From the NCBI GenBank assembly GCA_030765065.1, contig CM060975.1, forward strand, positions 104,056,094-104,120,093: a stretch of 64,000 nucleotides of DNA, given 5' to 3'. The notes under the pieces are model-generated. The model saw only the letters and a program-made list of their open reading frames with translations, made no database searches and was not told the origin of the DNA. The position numbers and the translations under genes were made by a program. The DNA comes from Deroplatys truncata. Taxonomy: Eukaryota > Arthropoda > Insecta > Mantodea > Mantidae. Below are positions 33,943 through 44,139 of the stretch, one piece after another (the stretch's first letter is position 1; each line of letters opens with the position of its first letter).

Positions 33943-36900
33943 CTGTACGAGGGGGTGGTAAGAGTACAGCGCGTTAATACTCTGAAGGGCACTCAGAGAG
34001 TGCGAACAAACAACACAACGCCGTAAGACATGCCGCTGAATGTATAAAACACATTGATAGATACTAAAAAGTTCGGCGGTATAAATCGAACATTGCCCGG
34101 GTAAACGAAAAGTAAAACTATGCGCACCTAAAACAAAGGCACATCCTACTCCAACATCAGTCTTAGACCCATCAGTATAAATAAAATGACAGTCTCCGAA
34201 TGTTGCCTGAAGTTCTAAAAATGCGGATCTAAGGACTGAAGCAGGGGTCTCATTCTTCGGCATCGACGTTAGCCCAAGGTGGATGTGGGCCTCAGCGCGC
34301 GACCATGGAGGAAAGCGCGTTTCCCCTCGGGTAAGGGCCGGCGCTGGCGTAACGTCCAAATGCCGAAGTAGCAGTCGAAATCGAACCCCTGGAGGGAGCA
34401 ATTCAGAGGAGCTAACGAAATATTGGCGATCAAGCGAATCCTCGTAAAATACATCGAAGGACGGGTGGTTAGGCAAGCTTGAGAGTCGACAAGCATAGCT
34501 GCACAAAAGCATCTCACGCCGGAAGGACAGCGGAGGCTCTGCAGCTTCTGCGTACAGACTGGGTACAGGGCTAGTTGGAAAGGCCCCTGTAGCGACTCTT
34601 ATGCCACGATGGTGAATGGCATTCAATCGACGTAACACAGATGGACGTGCCGACGAATAAACAATACACCCGTAATCAAGCTTGGATCGGACCAAAGAGC
34701 GATAAAGGCGAAGAAGGACGGTCCGATCAGCTCCCCAGGATGTGCCACTTAAAACACGTAAAATATTAAGAGAACGGTCACACTTTGTTTTTAAAAAGGA
34801 AACGTGCGAGGTCCAACACAACTTCCTGTCAAAAATCAACCCCAAAAATTTCGCCTCGTCTGCAAACGGAAGTATCCCTGGCCCAAGATGGAGAGAGGGC
34901 GGAGGGAAATACTTCCGGCGCCAAAAGTTGATGCAGACGGATTTCTCGGCGGAGAAATTAAAGCCGTTGGCGTTACTCCAGGCGTAGAGACGGTCGATAC
35001 AGCTCTGGAGACGGCGTTCGAGTAGACAGGTCCGCCGTGAACTACAATAAATGGCGAAATCGTCAACAAAAAGGGACGATGAAATGCCAGGTGGAATACA
35101 ATCAACAATGGGGTTGATAGCAATCGCAAAAAGTGTGCCACTGAGTACAGAGCCCTGCGGTACTCCGTTCTCTTGAATAAAACGACGAGATAAAACCGAG
35201 CCCACACGTACACGAAAGACGCGGTCCGTCATAAACTCCCGAAGAAATATGGGAAGACGACCGCGGATATCCCAATCGTGAAGTGTACGTAAAATGCCGC
35301 CCCTCCAACAAGTGTCATAAGCTTTCTCCAGGTCAAAAAATACAGCCACGGTTTGACACTTTCTCAGAAATCCATTCATAATATGCGTCGACAAGGACAC
35401 CAGATGGTCGACGGTAGAGCGATAGCGACGAAACCCGCACTGAGCGTTCGCTAGAAGTTTCTGAGACTCAAGCCACCATGTCAACCGCCCGTTGATCATG
35501 CGCTCCATCACCTTGCAAATGCAACTGGTGAGGGAGATAGGGCGGTAGCTGGAAGGTAGTTGGCGATCCTTCCCAGGCTTAAGTATAGGGACAATGGTGG
35601 CTTCGCGCCAAACGGAAGGAAAAATGCCGTTTTGCCAAATACGGTTATAGACCTGTAAGAGAAAGAGTTTACTGTCGGCTGAAAGGTTCTTTAGCATCAG
35701 GACATGAATGCCGTCCGGCCCAGGAGCGGAGTGCCGAGAGCAATGAAGAGCGTGCTCCAGCTCCCTCATTGTGAATAGTTCGTTATAGCATTCATCATTA
35801 GCAGACCGAAAAGTATATGATGCGGAATCCAGCCGGTCTTTAATAGAGCGAAAGCCGGCGGAATAATTGTCTGAACTGGAAACCGCCTCAAAGGCAGCAC
35901 CCAGAGTGTTAGCGATGACAGCCGGATCCACTATGGTGGCATTAGAAACCTGAAGGCCAGAAACAGTACAATGTGACACTTTACCTGAGAAGCGACGAAG
36001 TTTATCCCAAACAACGGATGAAGGCGTAAAACGATTAAAAGAACCGACAAAACGAGCCCAAGATGCCATCTTGCTATCCTGAATAATGCGACGAGCCCTG
36101 GCGCGCGATTGTTTAAAAGTCACCAAATTATCATGTGTAGGGTGTCGCCGAAACACCCTAAGTGCAGTCCTACGGGCACGAACGGCGTCCCGACAATCCT
36201 CGTTCCACCACGGAACAGGTGGCCGCCGAGGTTGGGAGGATGAACGGGGTATTGCGCGTTCGGCGGCAGAGAAAATAATAGACGTAAGGTGCTGCACTAG
36301 TTGGTGAATGTCGGAGAAGGGCTGGTCGTCAAAATGCACGAGGCTGGAATACAAGCTCCAGTCGGCTTTTGCGAATATCCAGGTAGGTACTCTGGAATGC
36401 TGTACGTGGTACGACAGAAGAGAAACGATGCAGGGGTAATGGTCGCTGGAGTAGGTGTCAGCGACGACGTTCCACTGAAGACGATGAGCAAGCTGGAGGG
36501 AACAAATGGCAAGGTCCAGGTGAGAGAATGTACCAGAAGAATCAGAAATAAAAGTAGGTGCACCGGTATTGAGGATGGAAAGATTGAACTGATAAAAAAT
36601 GTCGGAAAGAAGAGTACCCCTCGCACAAGCCCTTGGCGAACCCCATAGTGGGTGATGGGCATTAAAATCTCCCAACAGAAGAAAGGGTGTTGGGAGAGCG
36701 GACAGGAGAGCTCGAATGTCCGCGGGAGCGAGGGGAGACGATGGAGGTGAATACACAGAGCAAACAGAAAACAAAAAGCCGGGTAAGTGAAGGCGAACGG
36801 CAACAGCTTGCAAGTCAGATGTAAGTGTGGCAGGTGTAAAATGAACGTCGTTACGCACTAACAACATGACACCTCCATGAGCAGGAGTACCCTCCTCCGG

Positions 36901-37068
36901 TTCGAGGTCGTAGCGAACCGGAGTATATCCTCGGAGATCAAAAGGATCGTGAGGGCGAAGCTTAGTCTCCTGCAAACATACGACCATAGGCGAATGGGAA
37001 CGCAATAAAAGTTGTAGTTCCGCCCTATGCGATCGTACACCACGTACATTCCAGGTCAGGATAGCCAT
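33931..37068 (-). CDS. I-like ORF2 polyprotein (endonuclease, reverse transcriptase, RNase H), truncated by frameshift
   Basis: ORF2 nicks target DNA and reverse-transcribes the element RNA at the nick. There are 1045 residues before the premature stop. Apurinic-type endonuclease occupies ~1-215: LTWNVRG (4-10), CLQETK (31-36), LLGDFNAHHPLW (132-142) and SDHYP (208-212). Reverse transcriptase spans ~480-760: SYRPISLTSC, ANAQCGFR, VFFDLEKAYDTCW (catalytic Asp at ~579), GVPQGSVLSGTLF and LFVDDFAIY (catalytic Asp pair at ~669-670). RNase H starts at ~960: YTDGS (Asp ~966) and TAELFS (Glu ~999), but VVCSHSLSAL where SDS is expected (His at ~1023). The start was chosen at the Met that opens the endonuclease fold, 22 nt after ORF1. 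The C-terminus lies in another frame (33378-33942). Confidence 0.9.
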   Translation of the reverse strand: MAILTWNVRGVRSHRAELQLLLRSHSPMVVCLQETKLRPHDPFDLRGYTPVRYDLEPEEGTPAHGGVMLLVRNDVHFTPATLTSDLQAVAVRLHLPGFLFSVCSVYSPPSSPLAPADIRALLSALPTPFLLLGDFNAHHPLWGSPRACARGTLLSDIFYQFNLSILNTGAPTFISDSSGTFSHLDLAICSLQLAHRLQWNVVADTYSSDHYPCIVSLLSYHVQHSRVPTWIFAKADWSLYSSLVHFDDQPFSDIHQLVQHLTSIIFSAAERAIPRSSSQPRRPPVPWWNEDCRDAVRARRTALRVFRRHPTHDNLVTFKQSRARARRIIQDSKMASWARFVGSFNRFTPSSVVWDKLRRFSGKVSHCTVSGLQVSNATIVDPAVIANTLGAAFEAVSSSDNYSAGFRSIKDRLDSASYTFRSANDECYNELFTMRELEHALHCSRHSAPGPDGIHVLMLKNLSADSKLFLLQVYNRIWQNGIFPSVWREATIVPILKPGKDRQLPSSYRPISLTSCICKVMERMINGRLTWWLESQKLLANAQCGFRRYRSTVDHLVSLSTHIMNGFLRKCQTVAVFFDLEKAYDTCWRGGILRTLHDWDIRGRLPIFLREFMTDRVFRVRVGSVLSRRFIQENGVPQGSVLSGTLFAIAINPIVDCIPPGISSSLFVDDFAIYCSSRRTCLLERRLQSCIDRLYAWSNANGFNFSAEKSVCINFWRRKYFPPPSLHLGPGILPFADEAKFLGLIFDRKLCWTSHVSFLKTKCDRSLNILRVLSGTSWGADRTVLLRLYRSLVRSKLDYGCIVYSSARPSVLRRLNAIHHRGIRVATGAFPTSPVPSLYAEAAEPPLSFRREMLLCSYACRLSSLPNHPSFDVFYEDSLDRQYFVSSSELLPPGVRFRLLLRHLDVTPAPALTRGETRFPPWSRAEAHIHLGLTSMPKNETPASVLRSAFLELQATFGDCHFIYTDGSKTDVGVGCAFVLGAHSFTFRLPGQCSIYTAELFSIYQCVLYIQRHVLRRCVVCSHSLSALQSINALYSYHPLVQPHS

Positions 37069-37090
37069 TAAGAAAAAGGGGATAAACTGT

Positions 37091-38380
37091 CTATTTAGAA
37101 GGGCGGCTTAAAATTACCTTTTGTTTAACCTTTGGGCTCGGGCTTTTTGTATGGAGTTGGTCAGACTCCATAGCTTCCTCGGAGAGAGGGCCCACGCGCT
37201 CAGTGCCAGAAACCGATTCAAGCGCCGTGAATCGGTTCTGGGTGGCGATGGGTGAGGGGTGCCGCTGAGCGCGGCTTGTCCCAGGACCTTCCTGGGACAG
37301 CGACCTCCGAGGAGGAGAAGGTGAACTTTTGTTACCGCGCGCACGCGGAGGGTCTTTCAAAAAATCTTCCCTACGTAGTTTCTGCTTGGGCTTCTTTTCA
37401 GCGGCTTGCGACTTCATTGACTTTGGACCAGGTTTATAGGGCTTGGTAACAGTAGCTTTAATAGACGGCCGGATGGTAATGGCGGTTAATCCAGTCAAGG
37501 TCCAGGTCTGAGTTTCGGCATCTACTCGTGGTACTGGCGAGGCAACAACAGAACTAAATGTGCCAGATCGCAGGAGTGAAGGTTGGCGCGCATGGAAACG
37601 CCTCCGGGCTTCAGCGAAGGAGAGTTTTTCCTTTACCCGGATCTCCTGGATCGCCTTCTCGTCCAAATACCGCGGACAGTCGGCAAACGAAGCAGAATGT
37701 GACCCTTTGCAATTAACGCAGACGGGGGCTGTTGAACAGGCACCTTCGTGTGAGGGCTGGCTACATGATGCACAGATGTTAACGGCACTCTTACATGAGA
37801 CTTGCGTATGCCCAAAACGTTGGCACTTAAAACAACGCAGAGGTCTAGGAATATAAGGCCTCACAGAAATACGTTCGTACCCTGCGGAGATGCTCGTGGG
37901 CAGATCGACGCCATCAAATGTTAGAAACAGGGTACGAGTGGGTACCAATACGCCGTCGCGTTTGGCCTGCACTCGATGAACCGCTGTCACCTTCTGGTCT
38001 GCAAGATATTCGACCAGGTCCTCGTCCGATATGCCATCGAGGCTATGCGTGGTGACAACGCCTCGACAAGAATTCAAGGTGCGGTGCTTCTCAACACGGA
38101 TAGGATAACCGTGGAGAAGCGTGGCGCTCAACAAGGACTTACCTTGTGCCTCGGATTTGCTTTGCACTAACAACGAACCATTACGAAGCCGAGTGCAGGA
38201 AAGAACCGGACCAGCAATTGAGTCAATGCCCTTCTGGATGATAAAAGGGTTCACCTTCTCGAATGATTGTCCTTCCTCTGTACGGGTAATCACTAAGTAA
38301 CAACCAGCTGTTGGCGGTGCTACTTCTGTTACTAAAACTTTTCGGCGCTTGTTGTTTATAATGGAGAAAGGGTGCTCCAT
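37091..38380 (-). CDS. I-like ORF1, nucleic-acid-binding gag-like protein with three CCHC knuckles
   Basis: 429 residues, intact. ORF1 proteins coat the element RNA to form the retrotransposition particle. Residues ~20-175 are an RRM-like region without sharp motifs, leading into RPYIPRPLRCFKC. Knuckles are C183-C186-H191-C196, C203-C206-H211-C215 and C221-C224-H228-C235. After them comes CPRYLDEKAIQEIRVKEKLS, then FAEARRR, a stretch widely conserved in I-clade ORF1. The C-terminal ~160 residues are Ser/Pro/Lys-rich and probably disordered. The start is the first Met after the 5' UTR and gives a family-typical length. No stop or shift is visible, in contrast to ORF2. Confidence 0.9.
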   Translation of the reverse strand: MEHPFSIINNKRRKVLVTEVAPPTAGCYLVITRTEEGQSFEKVNPFIIQKGIDSIAGPVLSCTRLRNGSLLVQSKSEAQGKSLLSATLLHGYPIRVEKHRTLNSCRGVVTTHSLDGISDEDLVEYLADQKVTAVHRVQAKRDGVLVPTRTLFLTFDGVDLPTSISAGYERISVRPYIPRPLRCFKCQRFGHTQVSCKSAVNICASCSQPSHEGACSTAPVCVNCKGSHSASFADCPRYLDEKAIQEIRVKEKLSFAEARRRFHARQPSLLRSGTFSSVVASPVPRVDAETQTWTLTGLTAITIRPSIKATVTKPYKPGPKSMKSQAAEKKPKQKLRREDFLKDPPRARGNKSSPSPPRRSLSQEGPGTSRAQRHPSPIATQNRFTALESVSGTERVGPLSEEAMESDQLHTKSPSPKVKQKVILSRPSK

Positions 38381-39016
38381 AGCGAAAAAAAATCCTCCAC
38401 CATTGCAACCGTCTCCGACCTCGGGCTCTGACTTCCCGGGCGTTACCCCGGCTTGGGTGAGTGGCCTATCTATACCTAGCTCACCCCAGGGTCACACCTC
38501 CCAGAACATAGACAGAGGGACCCAATCGCCGTCGGAAGCCAGCAGCTCATGCAATGGCCCCCCCGCGGGACTGCAGTTGAACAGCGGATACGAACAACAA
38601 CCCTACATGACGACCCCGGGTGGTGGGGATGACGCCATTACCCACTCACCCAGCTGCGCACCCAGTGCGCGGGTATCCGTCAGGCTGTGTCCACGGAGGA
38701 TTTAAATAAAAAGATAAAAGAAACTAAAACTGTGTGGGCGTTTCTCACGCAAGGTAGGCCGGCGGGGAAGAAAAAGAGATATGCGAATGTCGTGGTGCGA
38801 AATGGCCAGAAAGTGATAAGGGAAGAAAGAAACGATGGTGAGGTGCGGTATGGATGGAATGCAAAGAACGCACGAGAGCCTACCTTGGGTCCACCGGTCA
38901 CTTGAAGAACCCACCTCGACCGGATGGGGGTGAGGGGATGAATGTGGCGATGATTGGCTCGGGAACCCCCGGGTGCGCCAAAAACCCGTACTCACATAAG
39001 GTGAGCCCCTGAGGGG
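38381..39016 (-). promoter_or_regulatory. 5' UTR and presumed internal promoter of the I-like element
   Basis: The element's 5' end lies at the target duplication (minus strand begins CCCCTCAGGGGCTCACC). This region is markedly more GC-rich than the surrounding genome. Non-LTR elements of this clade carry their promoter inside the 5' UTR, so full 5' retention matters for activity; I cannot point to a specific initiator. Confidence 0.7.
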
Positions 39017-39250
39017 AAGGGAACCAATGGAAGGACCTATAAGGATGCCATAAAAAAGAGAGCAAAATGTTGGGAGAAACAGAAACAGGCTAAATTAACG
39101 CAATATGATAGAACAGCGCAAAGCGGGGTGCGGCGCATCGTTCATTCTTTGCTGTTTGAGAACATTTCACCCACGTTGAATGTAATCTTGTTAGGGTTAA
39201 ACAGTGATGATACCCTACCAAACTATAGCTTTTATTATTTTATATCTCCA
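39017..39250 (+). pseudogene. transposase-like helix-turn-helix fragment, part 2
   Basis: Beyond the target duplication a frame reads YKDAIKKRAKCWEKQKQAKL, then YDRTAQSGVRRIVHSLLFEN and PTLNVILLGLNSDD. This matches the region that follows the first helix-turn-helix in the same insect transposase-like proteins (PxKKR...FDxxxVRRxVHxxxxxxxxPTLxxIL). It is in a different frame from part 1 and cannot be joined without a shift, so the gene was probably already dead or has decayed since. No catalytic domain follows. Confidence 0.55.
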
Positions 39251-40170
39251 TATATATATATATATATATATATATTATGCCTGTAAAATCATATTTTTAA
39301 GAATACAATAGAGAAGAGAAAGTACTGGTGAAAATTAAATGTGTTAGAATAGCCTTAAATAGTAGTGCAGATATTTCAATATTTGGTGATATATCATTCA
39401 CAAGATGACATTAAATTGGTAAACCGATTGCAGTTGATAGACCGATGACTTCAAAGTTGCGAGCTTATGTACAATACATGTGGCAATAGTGCGCTCCATT
39501 TAACCTGTACGGTCGTTTAAGCGTGAGACACGCTATATTTACAGTTTATTATTATCGTATATAGTGTAACCAGGCATAGGAATTTTTAAGCGTTAAAGCC
39601 AGGACGAAAGACAATAAAGTTGAACTATCAATGGAGTACACGCAGGGACGTGGTAAGTAACAAACCACCCCCATCTCTCATACAATCTTTTGACGCTTGC
39701 AGACAGCACTCGTACAGATTTTTACCTGCCTGTCAGTGACTTAGCCGCTGTTATTTACGTTCTTAATAATGATAATGGTTTGAGCATGGCTAACGTAAAG
39801 CCAATTGCTTAAAAATTCCTATGCCTGACTATAACTGTTTTAACCAGGAGTGACGAAACCAAAAGGTGTGCCGATTTACATACAATTTACAGTGTATTTG
39901 CATTTTACAAGACCACTACTTTAGCTGTGCAGCAAGGATACTGTGATGCACACAAGATGGGATCTTGCATGATCATACGTACCAACCTCATACGCGTGTT
40001 AGAAGGACAGGTCGCCGTCGATGTCGAATACTTTCCATATGGTGCATTGATACTTAATAAGCAGCTGCATTCATATTAGAATCGTGAGTCATAAAAGATA
40101 CACACGAAGAACAGAGCCTAAAAGATTAGAGTGCTTTCAACCCTTGGTTTCCATATAATGAAATATGGGG
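39251..40170. other. no gene recognised; AT microsatellite
   Basis: A (TA)n tract of about 26 bp lies at 39250-39275. The remainder is AT-rich and non-coding by inspection. Confidence 0.4.
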
Positions 40171-40176
40171 AACATA

Positions 40177-41010
40177 TTAGTTTCTCTATTACGTACATAG
40201 TAGGTAGAGAAGGTGTCGCATTCCATCCAAAAATTCGATACCGAGAGTTAGTTCACCGGAAATACATGCATTGAAGCACTCTGAATAAAACAAAAGCTTT
40301 TTAGAAAAATGTCCCCGCGCTGTGGTTGTGAACAGCATATCTTAAAAATGAAAGTTCGGAGAAACACCAAACCTGGCATTTAGGTTCAGTATATTTCAAA
40401 GATGAGATACAAAGATTTTCCAGAAAAGCCCACACCCCAAACTACCCTTTGCATGGAAAAATTTTCAAACGTTCTTATTTTTAAAAGTGGCTGTAACGCT
40501 TTTAATTAAAATGCCATATATTAATGATATTTATATGACAAATGAAATGTGTATCTTCTGGGAATAGTCTCTGAAGTACTCTTTATATAATCCTGTATAA
40601 CGAGTAAATGTTAGAGAAAACGTACTACACAAGAAATGTGGATCTCTTTAAAATACATATTTATCACAAGACCTTGTGATATAAGCCATTTACGAGATAT
40701 ATAATATTAATGGTTCGAATTGTTCATTACTTGGTTATTCTTTTACAGTCCTATCGATTTTCAGTTGTTTCTCGCGATGTCATGGAAACAGTATGGAATG
40801 TTAAGGCCAGCATATAGCGTCCAGTTCTTAAACATTTGACTATTACTTTTCCCTTTGTATCTATAACGAAATGTGTAATGTAGCTATTCTGCAAAGGTTT
40901 ATTCGGATTAAAATGTGGTAGAAAGATAAGCTTTAGTAAGAATAGTTTGTATAACCACTAATAAACGATAGAGGGTAGAGAAGTCATGTGGATGTTACTC
41001 ATCAGATTTC
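40177..41010 (+). repeat. family-1 unit (forward, diverged)
   Basis: Starts TAGTTTCTCTATTACGTACA, has the characteristic CCATCCAAAAATTCGATACC segment and ends TAGAGAAGTCATGTGGATGT. It is clearly more diverged than the units at 29 and 45 kb. Confidence 0.75.
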
Positions 41011-41018
41011 TTTTTTAC

Positions 41019-41019
<1 letters not shown>

Positions 41020-41055
<36 letters not shown>
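41020..41055. repeat. (TTA)n microsatellite
   Basis: About 36 bp of perfect TTA/TAT repeats between two family-1 units. Confidence 0.9.
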
Positions 41056-41056
<1 letters not shown>

Positions 41057-42838
41057 TTGCCTATAGTAGAGGAAATATTGCATTCTACCCAAAAACTCCA
41101 TATAGAGGTTTTACTGTATATACACGTTCTGAGGCCCCCGAACAGAGAAAAGCATTTTAAGATAAAGGTGCGCGCGCGTGTGTGTAAACGTTATAACTAA
41201 AACATAAAGACACTGTTTAATACCGAACTTTGTATTTGAGGCAGTATTTTTAACACTTAAATAATTTCAGTCTAATTATATAATATGTAAATTCAATAAC
41301 AGCCCGCCTTAAAGCAATATGTGTATGTAAAAATATATAAAAAATGTATGCAACAGTCATTGTATATGTTTGTATTATTGCATCCATGTGTAAAAATGTT
41401 ATGTGAATATATTATGTAATTTAATAATGTAGGAGCTGTGAGAACAATTGGTTAAAAGTTGCTAACAATGAGGTAATCTTGCGGCAATAATGAATTACAA
41501 AGTTTAAATGTTACTTGTGATTCTTGGAAGCAATAATGTAATTTTAGTGATAGTTTATAAAAATAGCCAATCATCAACGAGAAAAAGCTTTAGTTAAATG
41601 AAGGTATTCTATTGGATTAGGAATAGCCAATCAGAGACTTGAAATACAGAAATTTACAAGTTTAGGCGGTTGAAATCAGTTCACATGCCTGCAGACAGTG
41701 ATTGTAACCGGATGCGAGATGCGTCCTCGAGAGATTTAATACGTATTCGTGTGAGACGAAAAATAAGTTTACGTGTTAAAAAGTGCAAGTAATTAATAAA
41801 AGAATCTCACAGCTCTATATCAGTGAAGTGTTATTTTAATCGTGTCAAGCATTAATAAAAAGGAGTGAAGTAAAATTATAATCTGTGTAAGCCTACATTC
41901 TTAAGTCGCACCACAACCCTGCCAAGACATCCATGTCTCTAAAATAAATAGTGACGCAGCCGAGGCAAACATAAATACATAATATTTAAAGAAACAGTTA
42001 AATTAGAAAGTTAATATTTTTTTTAAACTTGGGGCAAAGGCCACCTGAAAGTACATTTGGGGCGAAGGCTACCGGAAACTGTTTACTATACGTGCGGTTG
42101 CAACTACTACAAGTTCGGCTCCCCAACAGTTGAAATATAATACAACTCCTTCAATAGGACCTACTTCAAATTGACGCCCAAAGTATCTTGCAAATAATAA
42201 CGTAACAATACAAACTGCTTCATATTTAATTTCTGCGTATTTCATGGAGACGTGAAGATTTTCAAGAATATCCCTCACCCAAATTATATGGAAAAAGTTT
42301 TGTTATTTTTTTAATCTTAAAAAGGTGCTGTAATAATTTTGATTAAAACATCACGTGTTTAAGATATTCTCATAACAAATAAAGTATATAACTTGAATTT
42401 TCTAGGAAGGGACTGAGAAGTTCTCCTTATTCTGAATGGCATGTATAATTGATGAACAGTAAGAGATAGACAAAAGCTTACTACACAAAAGTAGATATCG
42501 TTGAATCACACAATTTATGACAACTAAAAATTGTGGCTTTAAATCATTTCCAAGATATTCTTTGTTATCGGTTGAATTGTCAAATAGTTACACATTTTTC
42601 AAGCAGTAAGTCGCTACTCTTTCCTTCGTAGTGGTGCAAAGAACATAGAATTTCAAAGTGGTTTGCTTTTTAAAAATCTGAGTATCCTTTTAGCCTACTG
42701 CATTCTTATACCTATAACGAAATGCGTGCATGAAAGTTTACTTCTATTAACAAGAGGTAGATAGAAGAATAAGCTTTGGAAGAATAGTTTGTATAAGAGT
42801 GAGTAGAGAAAGTAATGTGACTGCATCACAGCAGATTT
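41056..42838 (+). repeat. family-1 unit interrupted by family-2 copy B
   Basis: The left part (41056-41236: TGCCTATAGTAGAGGAAATA onward) and the right part (about 42242-42838, ending GAGTAGAGAAAGTAATGTGA) are the two halves of one forward unit. The family-2 copy sits between them, with GTATT on both sides (41232-41236 and 42237-42241). Confidence 0.7.
41237..42236 (+). repeat. family-2 repeat copy B
   Basis: Begins TGAGGCAGTATTTTTAACAC. It carries AGCCAATCA boxes, an AATAAAAAGGAGTGAAGTAA segment, GACGCAGCCGAGGCAAACAT and a late CGGCTCCCCAACAGTTGAAA shared with copies A and C. The segment after about 42147 is not shared with copies A and C and may be a separate piece. The promoter-like boxes and TG start suggest an LTR, but no CA end or partner LTR was found, so the class is open. 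Confidence 0.65.
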
Positions 42839-44139
42839 GTTTGAATTTATATGCACCAGAAACATAAAATACGCATTAAGTTTTTACTTCCAGGAACCGA
42901 TTTCTCCATCATGTGAAATAGGCTTTGATCTAGTGAAGTTAATAACTTGTTAATAAAGTTATGTACATTTATGTTGTTAAAATAACTTTCGTTAAATAGA
43001 CAAAAGGTAGATTTGTCTGATCCTAGTCAACATAAAGAAATTCTTTAGTAACTACGATCTTAGATTACTCCTCAGAATGACGTTCTAAAATGATCATTTT
43101 GCCATCAAAGCTGTATTCTTGCAAATAATTGGCTAAAAAAATTATGGAGTAAATGAGAAGTGCGTTTAGGCTCCTTGAATTCTACTCTCGTTGTATGTGA
43201 TCTGCCTTGGGAACACGACTGGGGACCGAAACAACTGGTCGCTGAGGGAGAGCCGTTGGACAATTCGAGAGTAGCCAGCTGTTCTTGTACATCCCTAGAA
43301 GCCACCACATGCCACGCTAAGGACTCTTCCTGATCCTGCAGGATTTGTCTGCAATCAGTTCCACGCATTGCGGATCTTACATTGTTCACTGGAGATCCTA
43401 TTCTTAACTGTTAAATTCTTCTTGGGAACTCAGCCACCAACCCCAAGGATTTAGAACTCGCCTTCCAAAGCCTTCTCAAGAACCACCCCCTTTCCACCCC
43501 GCTTTTCTTGTTCTACTTCCGAAGAGAATTGAATAAAAGGGGGCGGGATTTAACTATCCCCTCCCTGCCCGCCTCTGGTGTGAAATACGATGGAGGCGGT
43601 AGTCACGTGACGCAGAAATAATTACAACCTTACCATTTCCGTTCTTACCGAGACTTCTTCCCAGCCTAACCGGATGTGACGTAAAGGCGAGAGAGATAGG
43701 GATTCGAGTTTTGCCCTGTTTTAAATACAGTGTTGATAAATCTGTTAAAGCTGAGCTAAATGGCCCTTGTGAAGAATAAATGGCTTCATATAACTCACTG
43801 AGACATGCAGTTTGCATTGGGAATGGGCTGTCGATGTTATTTTGCTTTCGAGAGCGCCTAGAACTTCATTAAGGCTCCTGCAGAATTAATATTCCATGTT
43901 ATCTAAATTAAGAGACACAATTTCTGAAATAACAAGGGATATTAGAATATGACGTGCGCTCATATACCAAACGCAAGGAGCTCTACGAATTACAAAGAGG
44001 AACTTTGGTGTGTTCTTGTTGTTATTATGGGTTGACTCAACAGAGGTATTGCTGTAGCGACTGCAAATTATAACAGCTTTTATGCGGAACACTCACGTAT
44101 TAACCGCCTCACATGTGCCGTTTATAAATTATGCCATTT
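42839..44139. other. unassigned block with a GC-rich core (43100-43700)
   Basis: The GC-rich core stands out from the AT-rich surroundings. It includes a palindromic GTCACGTGAC (43602-43611), a TGACGTAAAG and a pyrimidine-rich CCACCCCCTTTCCACCCCGC. Minus-strand frames of 94 and 87 codons (43105-43389, 43554-43817) match nothing I know. It could be a host promoter or exon, or the LTR of an unknown element. Confidence 0.4.

Larger units (their letters stand above)
32992..39016 (-). mobile_element. I-like non-LTR retrotransposon, near full length
   Basis: About 6.0 kb between two copies of AAGGGAACCAATG (32979-32991 and 39017-39029), a 13-bp target duplication. In element order on the minus strand: a ~636-bp 5' UTR, ORF1 with three zinc knuckles (37091-38380), a 22-nt gap, ORF2 with endonuclease, reverse transcriptase and RNase H (37068 down to 33378, one frameshift), and a 3' UTR. 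The 3' UTR is rich in TTATTG repeats and ends in GCATATCATCATCATCATCA. The RNase H domain and the three-knuckle ORF1 fit the I clade. It is the most complete autonomous-type element in the window. Confidence 0.9.

Noticed and set aside
33992..33992. A Met start for a separate 204-codon protein at the end of the I-like element
   Set aside because: The first ~15 codons are out of frame with the RNase H. The real protein continues from ORF2 through a single-base frameshift.
36297..36803. A 168-codon minus frame inside ORF2
   Set aside because: It overlaps the endonuclease coding region in another frame and has no motif.
39250..39275. The (TA)n tract as a cruciform or regulatory site
   Set aside because: An ordinary short microsatellite with no flanking element.
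43105..43817. Two minus frames of 94 and 87 codons in the GC-rich block as host exons
   Set aside because: No recognisable domain and no splice sites that I could tie to them. Kept only as an unassigned block.
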